Positions 56,911-64,000 of a stretch of 64,000 nucleotides of DNA are shown piece by piece. Where the stretch lies: NCBI RefSeq assembly GCF_028748185.1, contig NZ_CP118164.1:4365814-4429813 (forward strand), read 5' to 3'. Source of the stretch: Bremerella sp. P1. Its GTDB lineage: Bacteria; Planctomycetota; Planctomycetia; Pirellulales; Pirellulaceae. Position numbers and translations under genes: made by a program. How positions within the stretch are numbered: position 1 is the stretch's first letter; each line of letters starts with the position of its first letter. The notes beneath the pieces are model-generated. The model saw nothing but the letters and a program-made list of their open reading frames with translations. It was not told the DNA's origin and did not search any database.

Positions 56911-57266
56911 CACGTACCGTTAACAAATTTGGCAAGATACTTCGCGCTCGCAGGCTCGAAATGAAGTTTAGTCTGCGCACATTCGCCAAGATGTCGGGCG
57001 TAAGCCCCACGTATCTCTCCCAGGTGGAACAAGGCAATGTGGATCCGCCTACGGCGGAGCGGGTTTCTCGGATGGCCGAGCTTTTGGAAGCGAACGTTGA
57101 CGAGTGGATCTCGCTGGCCGGACGTGTCCCTGAAGATTTGCCGGAGATTATCCAGAGGAACCCGACCGCGATGCCGGAGCTGCTCCGCGAGGCAAATGGT
57201 CTGACTGCCGAGCAGTTGAAGAAGTTGATCGAAGGTGCACGCAAGATGAAGGAAAAGAAGGGGTAG
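56907..57266 (+). CDS. XRE-family regulator
   Basis: A 119-residue protein with a lambda-repressor-like HTH at about residues 8-62 (FGKILRARRLEMKFSLRTFA, then VSPTYLSQVEQGNVDPP) and a helical tail. It overlaps the hsdR stop and lies six bases before the metallopeptidase gene, the classic XRE-ImmA pair. It probably represses the defence operon, with TGTTTA-C-TGTTTA as a possible site. Confidence 0.9.
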   Translation: MTRTVNKFGKILRARRLEMKFSLRTFAKMSGVSPTYLSQVEQGNVDPPTAERVSRMAELLEANVDEWISLAGRVPEDLPEIIQRNPTAMPELLREANGLTAEQLKKLIEGARKMKEKKG

Positions 57267-57271
57267 AGCCG

Positions 57272-58024
57272 ATGCCGCGACGCGCGAGTACGACGCGGAA
57301 GGAGCCGTATTTCACCAAGCAGCAACTCGAGGATGAAGCTAACTGCCTGCTGCACAAGTATGGCGAGGAACATGATCGCGTCGTTGAGCCGCCCGTGCCG
57401 ATCGACGACATCGTCGAACTTCACCTCGGGCTGACCTTCGAGTTCAAGGACATGCAGGCGCTGTTCGGCGTCGCGGATGTCCACGGTGCGTTGTGGGTTA
57501 ATGACCGGATCGTCGGAGTTGACCTCAGTCTCGATCCGCACGAGAACCCAGCGATGCTCGGTCGCTACCACTTCACGCTTGCTCACGAGGTGGGCCACTG
57601 GCAGCTGCATCGCCACCTATACCAGAGTCGCGCCAATCAACTGTCGCTTCTTCCCGAGGCGGAAGATCGCGCCGAGTACGTTTGCCGGTCGAGCGACAAG
57701 AGCCCGCTGGAGTGGCAGGCGAATTACTTCGCTGCCGCCCTACTGATGCCGCCGGAAATGGTGCGATCAGTGTGGCGCGAGCTTCATGGCGAACTGGATC
57801 CGATCTACTTGGAAGACTTGGACAAGAATCGAGACGCGATCTTGAACGAGGAGAGCCAGCGGCGTGGTGGTTACTCGGTGCCCGAAGACCGAATTCCCAA
57901 CATCTTGCTGGAGCATGCCGCCCTTCCGTTGGCCGAGAAATTCCAGGTTTCGGCAGAAGCCATGCGGATCCGTCTGGAGGAGCTGGGGCTTCTGAAACGG
58001 AAAAAAGAGAATTTGCTGTTCTAG
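57272..58024 (+). CDS. ImmA/IrrE-family metallopeptidase
   Basis: A 250-residue zinc peptidase with the HExxH site in FTLAHEVGHWQLH (about residue 103). A second acidic helix, EWQANYFAAALLMP, supplies the third ligand region. ImmA cleaves the phage-like repressor ImmR in Bacillus ICEBs1, and IrrE cleaves DdrO in Deinococcus. By analogy this protein would inactivate the XRE protein encoded just upstream and de-repress the operon. The C terminus is a helical domain of about 90 residues. Confidence 0.9.
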   Translation: MPRRASTTRKEPYFTKQQLEDEANCLLHKYGEEHDRVVEPPVPIDDIVELHLGLTFEFKDMQALFGVADVHGALWVNDRIVGVDLSLDPHENPAMLGRYHFTLAHEVGHWQLHRHLYQSRANQLSLLPEAEDRAEYVCRSSDKSPLEWQANYFAAALLMPPEMVRSVWRELHGELDPIYLEDLDKNRDAILNEESQRRGGYSVPEDRIPNILLEHAALPLAEKFQVSAEAMRIRLEELGLLKRKKENLLF

Positions 58025-58060
58025 CCGACTGTTCACGTCAGGCAATTTCTGTATGCTAGC

Positions 58061-58073
58061 TGTTTACTGTTTA
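58061..58073 (+). promoter_or_regulatory. candidate operator TGTTTA-C-TGTTTA, copy 2
   Basis: Identical to the element at 46128-46140. Here it lies after the ImmA gene and about 80 bases before the next start codon, in a 129-base gap. It would suit common control of the downstream pair of genes. Confidence 0.4.
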
Positions 58074-58153
58074 TGGTACACGGACGCCCGCCGGGACAGA
58101 CGGACGACCGGTTTCGTTTAACCCCAGCGCCACAGGCAAGGGAGTGAAAAACC

Positions 58154-59344
58154 ATGGCAACGTTCCGACTCCGCCATTTCTCGAGCCCGCACGTTCTGCG
58201 GGGAATCTCGCCCGAACGACTGCTGTCGTTTCTCGGGCCATATCGCGAGTTCTTTCAGTCTCGCGACTACGAACTACCAACGGATGCCACCGAGGAGATC
58301 GACTACGAGGGGCTCGTTAGCATCTTCATGACGCCGACCGAGGACTCGCCCGGAGAACTGCTCGATGCGCTCTTCCTGGTCGACGAAATGTCGACGCCGT
58401 TCAGCATGGCGACACTCATTGATATCGCTGAGGAGGCGGGCTACGAGCTCGAGGATGGTGACGACCACACGCCGGCCGATATCGCGATTCAGATCTGGTT
58501 GCTTGATCCCGATATTCTCGAGCGTAAGCACGCTGAGCAGTTTCTGTTCAAACGGAAGTCGTTCGAGTACTTCCAGTCGGCGAATGACCCTCCACCAGAG
58601 TTTCCTGGCTTCCCTGCCGCGACGCGACGCCGCATGGAACAGGAAATGAACGACTGGTTCGAGTCGAAGAAGCGAGGGCGCGGGGTCCGGGTGTTTGCCT
58701 ATCCAGACGAAAACGAGGTCCGGTTCCTGGTTCGACACGGTGAGCCGTTCAAGCGTGAAGAGACAATGAGCGGGGCGGATGTCGGCAGCGTCTGTTACCG
58801 GCCCCTCAAGTACGACGTTGTGGTCTACGATCGGCGAGTCGGCGAATTGCGTATCAACGCCAGCCTGGTTGGCGAGAAGCGATTCTATCGGCAGCAGTTT
58901 GGGAAACACATCTTCGGGGACGCTGATCATTTTCCAGGGAACGCGAAGTACACGCTCGAACCCCTGCGAGAATACGGCGCGGCGTCGTTGAACTGCTTTG
59001 AGGTCGATGAGATCGAATCGATCCGACTGACTGAGGTTCAGTTCCTTTCTGGTGGCCCGCACGGTTTGGTCGAGATCCTCAAGGCTTCCGACGTCTTCTC
59101 CGCCTTGGCTGATGCCGGACGTGACTTTCCAGAGCGAGACCGGATCATCAAGGCTGGATTCAAAGTCAAGTTCGCCGACTCTAAGACGCCTAGGTCCGTG
59201 AAGATCCGGCCGGCGAACATCGCCGACTACACCCGCGATGCCGACGCGAACGCGGTCGAACGTTGGCTCGCACTGCGGGGCTTCATCATCAACCAGGAGG
59301 CTGAGCAGCACGGTGAAGTCGCACAGACTGTGGCGGGCACTTGA
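58154..59344 (+). CDS. unrecognised island protein (396 aa)
   Basis: Soluble acidic protein without a family I can name. The N-terminal 130 residues are helical and acidic (EIDYEGLVSIFMTPTEDSPG...). The second half alternates short strands (VRFLVRHGEPFKRE, VVVYDRRVGELRINASLVGE) and ends in a helix-rich tail. No nuclease, ATPase or methyltransferase motif is visible. A ribosome binding site is weak (GGGAG 14 bases upstream). It is coupled to the next gene, whose start lies inside its 3' end, so the two probably work together. Confidence 0.65.
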   Translation: MATFRLRHFSSPHVLRGISPERLLSFLGPYREFFQSRDYELPTDATEEIDYEGLVSIFMTPTEDSPGELLDALFLVDEMSTPFSMATLIDIAEEAGYELEDGDDHTPADIAIQIWLLDPDILERKHAEQFLFKRKSFEYFQSANDPPPEFPGFPAATRRRMEQEMNDWFESKKRGRGVRVFAYPDENEVRFLVRHGEPFKREETMSGADVGSVCYRPLKYDVVVYDRRVGELRINASLVGEKRFYRQQFGKHIFGDADHFPGNAKYTLEPLREYGAASLNCFEVDEIESIRLTEVQFLSGGPHGLVEILKASDVFSALADAGRDFPERDRIIKAGFKVKFADSKTPRSVKIRPANIADYTRDADANAVERWLALRGFIINQEAEQHGEVAQTVAGT

Positions 59345-60233
59345 TCAAGTGCCGTTGGGCCAAGCTGTGCTGACCGAATGGGAGTCGTTGCTCGGCAGCG
59401 ACTTTGATTCCACGCGTTCCCTGCTTGGTTCGGCGGACAAGATCGCTGGCTATTATCCCGCGCCGAATTCGAGGGATCTGCCATGGCGTGTCGTTGAGCA
59501 TTGCCAGGATGATTTTGTGGCCGTCTGTGACCAGAGCGGTGACACGATTCCTCTGCGCAGACGCGACGTCGTTGTCTTCTCGCTGGACTTTCGTCGGCTG
59601 GCCAAAGAGCTCGCGGCCGCGTTCGAGTTCGCTCCAGCGTTCGACCCGATTCACGGTGTACCCCGGTGCTGGCGCGTCGGGACGATGGCCAAGTCCGGCG
59701 CTCCGGCGTTGCCAGTGCATCTTGTTGTTCCTGCTGGTTCCGGCGACCTTCGACGGGCCGTGGAATCCATCCGAGCAGCCGGCTTGGAACCAGGATCAAT
59801 TCTGGTGCCAACACGAACCAGCGTGACGCCCGCCATCGAGACACTGCTGAACTTGAACAGGGCGAGACTGATTGTGCTTGAGGAGACGCTCGTTGCCCGC
59901 AAATCAGATAGCTGGGAGCGGGCTGGTGCGTCTGGTCCTCCCATCGATGGTCACCCGACTTCGACCGCAGCGGACATCCCATTGAGCGAACGGGCCCAGG
60001 CACTATTGATCGCACTCCACGAGATGAACGCATTGGATTCCGATAGCCGTAAATCGAACGCCGAAGTGACAGGACGCGCTTTCGGCCCACTAGCAGATCC
60101 GAACGCCCAGAAACGCGTTTGGGGCAAGCTGCGAAAAGCGAAGTACGTCGAATCAAAAGAAGGAAGTGATGGCGGATACTGGTTGACCGACAGTGGCGCG
60201 ATGCGGGCGCGTCGACTTGGCGAGTCGATGTAA
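59313..60233 (+). CDS. unrecognised island protein (306 aa) with winged-helix-like C terminus
   Basis: I start at the GTG at 59313, which has AGGAGG 12 bases upstream and overlaps the previous gene by 32 bases. The longer frame from 59238 reads low-complexity antisense-like sequence. The N-terminal half is of unknown fold (DDFVAVCDQSGDTIPLRRRD). The C-terminal 90 residues (LLIALHEMNALDSDSRKSNA, then WGKLRKAKYVESKEGSDGGY) look like a winged helix. Function unknown; operon partner of the 396-residue protein. Confidence 0.6.
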   Translation: MKSHRLWRALDQVPLGQAVLTEWESLLGSDFDSTRSLLGSADKIAGYYPAPNSRDLPWRVVEHCQDDFVAVCDQSGDTIPLRRRDVVVFSLDFRRLAKELAAAFEFAPAFDPIHGVPRCWRVGTMAKSGAPALPVHLVVPAGSGDLRRAVESIRAAGLEPGSILVPTRTSVTPAIETLLNLNRARLIVLEETLVARKSDSWERAGASGPPIDGHPTSTAADIPLSERAQALLIALHEMNALDSDSRKSNAEVTGRAFGPLADPNAQKRVWGKLRKAKYVESKEGSDGGYWLTDSGAMRARRLGESM

Positions 60234-60292
60234 CCGATTGGGCACCGTTCGGACTCCGATCGCGCACCGATTAAAACGGCCAATTCAGCGAG

Positions 60293-60349
60293 ACTTCTCC
60301 ACGTGAGGATCACCACTGCGGTGACCCAAAAACGTTCACGAGGAGAAGT
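60293..60349 (+). promoter_or_regulatory. 5' leader hairpin sequestering the ribosome binding site
   Basis: ACTTCTCC (60293-60300) pairs with GGAGAAGT (60342-60349), and CGTGA (60302-60306) pairs with TCACG (60336-60340), giving 13 bp with one A-A mismatch. Inside it, TCACC (60310-60314) pairs with GGTGA (60320-60324). GGAG at 60342-60345 is the Shine-Dalgarno of the gene at 60353, so this fold would block its translation. Confidence 0.6.
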
Positions 60350-60352
60350 GAA

Positions 60353-60721
60353 ATGGTTGTTTCTGCACCCGCGCCCGGCGAGGGGCGTCATCCCAACTCG
60401 CGTCTTTCCAAGCAGGGACTCTCTCCCTGTCGAAGGCAGCTGCTCGAGCTGATGCAGCACGTCAACTTCGGTCGCCTGGAAGGCCTGACCGTCGTCGACG
60501 GCGACCCGGTCTTCGACCCCGCTCCGCGCAAACAGTTCGATATCAAGTTTGGCGGCGACAACGGACCGCGAGCTGAAATCAGCGCGGCCGACTTCCTGCT
60601 TAAGCAGCAAGTCATCGAGTTGTTCGCATTCTTCGACCAGATCCAGAACGGCGTGATTGACGTGCTGGAGATCAAGCATGGTCTCCCGTTCCGCATGGTC
60701 GTCACGGAGGTACCCGCCTAG
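60353..60721 (+). CDS. small island protein behind a structured leader
   Basis: A 122-residue protein with the core LLELMQHVNFGRLEGLTVVD followed by strand-rich sequence and an amphipathic C-terminal helix-strand (QVIELFAFFDQIQNGVIDVL). I recognise no family. It is monocistronic: its ribosome binding site is covered by the leader hairpin and a terminator follows about 75 bases after the stop. The tight arrangement suggests regulated expression. Confidence 0.7.
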   Translation: MVVSAPAPGEGRHPNSRLSKQGLSPCRRQLLELMQHVNFGRLEGLTVVDGDPVFDPAPRKQFDIKFGGDNGPRAEISAADFLLKQQVIELFAFFDQIQNGVIDVLEIKHGLPFRMVVTEVPA

Positions 60722-60796
60722 CGATCGGGGTAGGCACCCTCGACTGATTTGCACTCTTGGAATTCTGAATCTGTTACCTGACTGTCTGCCGGACGC

Positions 60797-60858
60797 AAAG
60801 CGGAGGCGACTGTGGGCGACGCCGATTTTGGCGCGACTCGCATCGCCTCCGCTTTTTT
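60797..60858 (+). terminator. Rho-independent terminator
   Basis: AAAGCGGAGGCGA (60797-60809) pairs with TCGCCTCCGCTTT (60843-60855), and the T-run continues (TTT). The loop is 33 bases and contains a smaller GGCG/CGCC stem. It ends the gene at 60353. Confidence 0.85.
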
Positions 60859-60941
60859 CGTTGGCCCATGCACCCACGTCTCTGTCCGGCACTGCGCCCA
60901 CTCAGTCACCGCTCCTTCTCCGGCGAAGGAGTAATCAACAA

Positions 60942-61526
60942 ATGGCTGATGCCAATTTCAATCCGAATGACGATCGTTTCACCCGTGGACTCATCCGACG
61001 CAAGGTCAAGCAGTTGATCGGCCGCGTCGGATTCACCGGCCAGGACCGAGAGGACCTGGAACAGGAACTCAAACTTCGCGTGCTGCAGAGCATGGTGAAG
61101 TTCGACCCGGACCAGGCCCATCGGAATCGGTTCATCACGGCAGTGGTCGAGCGCTACGTCCGCAATATCCTCCGTGATGCGTCGGCTGAGAAGCGTGACC
61201 ACACCCGTGTCTGCTCCCTCAATGTCGACATCGAGATCGCTGACGAGGGGCTCACTGAGTTCGCGCAGACCATCGATGCCCATCAGCACGACGGGCGACT
61301 GGGAACCGACAGCCGTCCTGATGCGGAACTCGCCGCACTGGCAATGGACCTGGCTGAGTTGATTTCCGACTTGCCTGATGAGTGGCAAACGCTCCTCGAG
61401 CTACGCAAGACCCATTCCATGACCGACATCGCGGTCTTAATGGGACGTCCGCGCACCACGCTCAACGGCTGGATGCATCGGATCGCGGACCGCTTCGAAC
61501 AGGCTGGTCTTCACGAGTACCTCTGA
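60942..61526 (+). CDS. sigma-factor-like protein in mobile element
   Basis: A 194-residue protein with the layout of a small sigma-70-type factor. An N-terminal sigma-2-like helical part (REDLEQELKLRVLQSMVKFD, HRNRFITAVVERYVRNILRD) and a C-terminal sigma-4/HTH part (DLPDEWQTLLELRKTHSMTD, then MGRPRTTLNGWMHRI) are joined by an acidic linker. Such genes occur in planctomycete prophage-like elements. It may drive transcription of the downstream replication genes, or be an HTH regulator. AAGGAG ten bases before ATG fixes the start. Confidence 0.75.
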   Translation: MADANFNPNDDRFTRGLIRRKVKQLIGRVGFTGQDREDLEQELKLRVLQSMVKFDPDQAHRNRFITAVVERYVRNILRDASAEKRDHTRVCSLNVDIEIADEGLTEFAQTIDAHQHDGRLGTDSRPDAELAALAMDLAELISDLPDEWQTLLELRKTHSMTDIAVLMGRPRTTLNGWMHRIADRFEQAGLHEYL

Positions 61527-61552
61527 GCTCGTTTCGTCAACTCACGTGGCAA

Positions 61553-61576
61553 CCGGGTAGGTCAATAGATAGAGGC
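61553..61576 (+). repeat. second copy of the 24-base tRNA-like sequence
   Basis: Matches 43238-43261 at 22 of 24 positions (CCGGGTAGGT, then AGATAGAGGC with two changes between and within). It lies 27 bases before the start of the small gene at 61603. The flanking sequence is not conserved. Confidence 0.6.
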
Positions 61577-61602
61577 CCAGTTGTTCCCGTGAGGACTGAA
61601 AC

Positions 61603-61908
61603 ATGAGCAAGCAGATCTATCGTTACGCCTTCGCTGACGGGGTCCCGATCGAAGAGATCGAATCGTCGTTGGTGCTGGCCATCATGGCGACCGAGTCGCT
61701 GCACGGCGAAAGCCAAACGCGGCTCGACGTCGCCCACTATCTCGATCCGGTACGGCGTGGCTGCGTCGTCGACGCCAGCACGCCGGCCGGTCGGGATTTC
61801 AATCGCCTCTTCATCGGATTCGTGCGACGCGAATTCGGCGAAGACTCGTTCCGCGTCGAGCGCGTGGATTCCTGTTCCCAAGAACCCTGTGAGCCCGCCG
61901 CCGCATGA
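61603..61908 (+). CDS. small island protein, unrecognised
   Basis: A 101-residue protein starting MSKQIYRYAFADGVPIEEIE, mixed helical and strand, with two cysteines near the C terminus. No family recognised. Its stop overlaps the start of the nuclease gene as ATGA, so it belongs to the replication/recombination operon that runs to the window end. Confidence 0.7.
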   Translation: MSKQIYRYAFADGVPIEEIESSLVLAIMATESLHGESQTRLDVAHYLDPVRRGCVVDASTPAGRDFNRLFIGFVRREFGEDSFRVERVDSCSQEPCEPAAA

Positions 61909-62984
61909 GCACGCAATCGCACCCTTGTTTCAACAGTGACGCAGCGACGGACGTCTTGGATCCAGCTTCCTCGAAAAGCGTCCTGACGTATTCCGCCCTC
62001 AACACGTTTCGCAATTGCCCGCGAAAATACAAGCATCGCTACGTCGACCATCTCCGTCCTCGCGAGCGTCCCGAGGCGCTGTCGTTCGGCAGCGTCATCC
62101 ACGGTGCGATTGAGCTTTGGTATCAGTTGCCCGCGGATGACGGTCGCCTGTGGTCAGTGCTGGATTACATCGACCAGCAATTCCCCGAGCGCGTGGGCGA
62201 CGAGCAGCAGATAGCCGCCTGGCATCTGGCTCGCGCCATGATCACAGGTTATGCGAGTCGCTACCCCAGCGAAGACTTCGACGTGGTAGAGGTCGAGAAG
62301 ACTTTCACCGGCGAGATTCGCAATCCCGACACCGGTCGTCCCAGCCAGACGTTCGTGATCGCGGGTAAGGCGGACGCCATCGTCCAGCAGCCCGATGGGA
62401 TGTATCTGCTGGAACACAAGACCGCATCCACCATCGATGCCAACTACCTCGACAAGCTGTGGACCGACACGCAGATCGCGCTCTACAGCCATTACCTCCG
62501 GCAGCTTGGCTATCCGATCGTCGGCGTGATCTACAACGTCCTGCTCAAGTGTCGGCTCAAGCAGAAAGCCGGTGAAACGCAGGAAGAGTACGAGGCCCGT
62601 CGCGCGGAACTGGCTGCCAAGAACAAGAGTGGCCGCTCCACCGCCAAGCGACAGATGCCCGAGTCGGACGAGGAGTATCAGGCCCGACTGGCTGAATGGT
62701 ACGCGCGTCCCGAAGTGTTCCATCGCGAGCACATTTACTTGTCCGAAGATCGCCTGGCAATGCTCCAGGAAGAGGTCTGGGAAATCACGCAGCAGTACCT
62801 CGACGCGCGACGTCGGGGCAAGTGGCTGCTCAACACGTCGAGCTGTTTCTCGTACCAGCGACCGTGTGAGTACCTGCCTTACTGCCAGTCCGGATTCAAT
62901 CCCAACGTCTCGGACAACCTCTACGAAATCGTTCCTCCGCACGAGGAACTCTCCCCGGCTGAATCCGACGCACCCCTGTTTTGA
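61905..62984 (+). CDS. Cas4/RecB-like PD-(D/E)XK nuclease with cysteine cluster
   Basis: A 359-residue nuclease. The start region YSALNTFRNCPRKYKHRYVD gives the first cysteine and the histidine region. GKADAIVQQ and MYLLEHKTAS supply the catalytic D and ExK. QIALYSHYL is the RecB motif. Three clustered cysteines near residues 312-327 (CFSYQRPCEYLPYC) together with the first one suggest a 4Fe-4S site, as in Cas4 and AddB. In a phage-like context next to a Sak4-like ATPase it probably resects DNA ends for recombination. No CRISPR genes are nearby. Confidence 0.88.
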   Translation: MSTQSHPCFNSDAATDVLDPASSKSVLTYSALNTFRNCPRKYKHRYVDHLRPRERPEALSFGSVIHGAIELWYQLPADDGRLWSVLDYIDQQFPERVGDEQQIAAWHLARAMITGYASRYPSEDFDVVEVEKTFTGEIRNPDTGRPSQTFVIAGKADAIVQQPDGMYLLEHKTASTIDANYLDKLWTDTQIALYSHYLRQLGYPIVGVIYNVLLKCRLKQKAGETQEEYEARRAELAAKNKSGRSTAKRQMPESDEEYQARLAEWYARPEVFHREHIYLSEDRLAMLQEEVWEITQQYLDARRRGKWLLNTSSCFSYQRPCEYLPYCQSGFNPNVSDNLYEIVPPHEELSPAESDAPLF

Positions 62985-62998
62985 AAGGAGCACCCCGC

Positions 62999-63784
62999 AT
63001 GGCACTATCGTTGCCGACACAACGCACCAAACCGATCACGGAGTTGGGCAAGCAGACGATCCTGCTTTACTCAGCGCCCAAACTCGGGAAGTCGACCTTC
63101 GCCAGTCGATTCCCCGAAGCGATCTTCTTCGAGTGCGAGCCCGGCCTCAGTCACCTCGAGGTCTACAAGGTCCCGACCTACACGTGGGAGGACTTCCTGG
63201 CCGCGTGCAAACTCGTGGCCCAGGGCGATCACCCGTTCAAAACGATCGTCATCGACACCGCCGACAACGCTTTCAAGTTCTGCAGCGAACACGTCTGTGG
63301 CAAGCATGGCATCGAGTACGAGGGCGACATGGGCCACGGCAAAGGCTGGGCCCTGGTCAAGAACGAATGGCACCGCGTGCTCACACGATTGGCCAGCCTT
63401 CCCTACGGTCTGATCCTCATCTCGCACGCGCAGGATAAGACCATCGAGACTCGCACCGGCGAGTACACCAAGACGCAGCCCAGTCTTCCGGATCGGGCCC
63501 GCAACGTCGTGCTCGGCCTGGTGGACATGATCCTCTACTGCGACGCGGTGCCGCGCAAGGAAGCCAACGGCACCGTGATGATCGACCGCATGATGCGCAC
63601 CAAACCGCATCCCACCTACGAAGCGGGCGATCGGACAGGCCGGCTGCCTGATCCTCTTCCGCTCGACTACGACGCCTTCGTCAAGGCGTTTCAATCCGCT
63701 GCCCCCGGCTCGATTCCCGGCACCGGCACCGCAGCGGAAGCGACCAAGCCGGGAAGCACCCAAAACGGAAAGGTTAAGCGATGA
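62999..63784 (+). CDS. phage-type RecA-like ATPase (AAA_24, Sak4-like)
   Basis: A 261-residue P-loop protein. Walker A is LLYSAPKLGKST (about residues 21-32), a Walker B-like strand is TIVIDTADNAF, and a sensor-type region follows in LILISHAQDK. This is the phage nucleotide-binding/Sak4-like group, which promotes single-strand annealing or strand invasion. I start at the ATG at 62999 because AAAGGAG lies eight bases upstream. Overlaps the next gene as ATGA. Confidence 0.85.
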   Translation: MALSLPTQRTKPITELGKQTILLYSAPKLGKSTFASRFPEAIFFECEPGLSHLEVYKVPTYTWEDFLAACKLVAQGDHPFKTIVIDTADNAFKFCSEHVCGKHGIEYEGDMGHGKGWALVKNEWHRVLTRLASLPYGLILISHAQDKTIETRTGEYTKTQPSLPDRARNVVLGLVDMILYCDAVPRKEANGTVMIDRMMRTKPHPTYEAGDRTGRLPDPLPLDYDAFVKAFQSAAPGSIPGTGTAAEATKPGSTQNGKVKR

Positions 63785-64000
63785 GCGATTACGACGACAG
63801 CTTTGCGCCCGGCGGCAACAACGTCGATTTGAGTGACTTCGATGACGACTTCTCGTCGGCGGAAGCACCCAGTTTCGATGAGGTTCCCGACGGCAAATAC
63901 CAAGTGCGGATCGATTCGGTACGGCTCGACCGCAGTCAACGCGGCGACCCGATGATCAAGTGGGATCTGCTGGTGATCGCCGGCCAGCATCAAGGCCGGC
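63781..64000 (+). CDS. DUF669 protein, 5' part
   Basis: Begins at the ATG overlapping the previous stop and runs off the window after 73 codons. An acidic, serine-rich N terminus (MSDYDDSFAPGGNNVDLSDF) is followed by the family core PDGKYQVRIDSVRLDRS...MIKWDLLVIAG. DUF669 proteins are phage-encoded and commonly paired with Sak4-like ATPases; a single-strand-binding role is suspected. The 3' part is outside the window. Confidence 0.82.
   Translation, partial: MSDYDDSFAPGGNNVDLSDFDDDFSSAEAPSFDEVPDGKYQVRIDSVRLDRSQRGDPMIKWDLLVIAGQHQGR

Noticed and set aside
58274-59311. Minus-strand frame of 345 codons opposite the unrecognised 396-residue protein
   Set aside because: The plus-strand frame is co-directional with the island, has coupling to the next gene and a plausible start; the reverse frame has none of these.
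59227-60267. Minus-strand frame of 346 codons opposite the 306-residue protein
   Set aside because: Arginine- and serine-rich low-complexity translation typical of a shadow frame; the AGGAGG site supports the plus strand.
61905-62984. CRISPR-associated Cas4
   Set aside because: The nuclease is Cas4-like in sequence, but no repeat array or other cas gene is present, and the neighbours are phage recombination genes.

Overview
The window looks like part of a planctomycete chromosome, most likely Pirellulaceae (Blastopirellula/Bremerella/Rhodopirellula type). This rests on gene content: a UvrC that stops after its RNase H domain, an LplT-PlsC-Aas fusion, several lineage-type secreted or membrane proteins without recognisable families, and sparse Shine-Dalgarno use. 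It was not tested by database search.

Bases 1-41,460 are ordinary chromosome. In order: the end of an M20 amidohydrolase gene; two small membrane proteins; a complete minus-strand oligopeptide ABC transporter operon (OppA-B-C-D-F); an ArsR-type regulator; uvrC; a WYL regulator; a tightly overlapping minus-strand DNA-end-processing operon (AddB-like, AddA, SbcD/YhaO-like, YhaN-like, gamma-glutamylcyclotransferase-like); a GT4 glycosyltransferase; a divergent Nramp-fold transporter; a cytidylyltransferase-like protein; a HAD phosphatase; tRNA-Leu(UAG); several planctomycete-type proteins; the Aas fusion; a CheY-like regulator; and a STAS / anti-sigma kinase pair ending just before tRNA-Asn(GUU).

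Bases 41,465-64,000 are an accessory region that starts at tRNA-Asn and runs off the window. Its parts are: (a) an orphan protein that may be a PD-(D/E)XK nuclease, a CoiA-like gene relic and a tRNA-Asn-like relic; (b) a cassette of a small protein, DUF2924, a large serine recombinase and an HTH protein, coupled by ATGA overlaps; (c) an eight-gene operon at 46,171-58,024 encoding a Rossmann methyltransferase-like protein, a DUF1848 Fe-S protein, HsdM with a long helical insertion, HsdS, a DUF262/DUF1524 (GmrSD-like) nuclease placed between hsdS and hsdR, HsdR, an XRE regulator and an ImmA/IrrE metallopeptidase; (d) a pair of unrecognised genes; (e) a phage-like module with a small protein behind an RNA hairpin that hides its ribosome binding site, a sigma-like protein, a Cas4/RecB-like nuclease, a Sak4-like ATPase and a DUF669 protein.

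The best candidate for an undescribed system is the eight-gene operon (c). It combines type I restriction-modification, a modified-DNA-type nuclease and a radical-SAM-like/methyltransferase pair, and it carries its own XRE-ImmA control module. A TGTTTA-C-TGTTTA element sits just upstream of the operon and recurs just after it.
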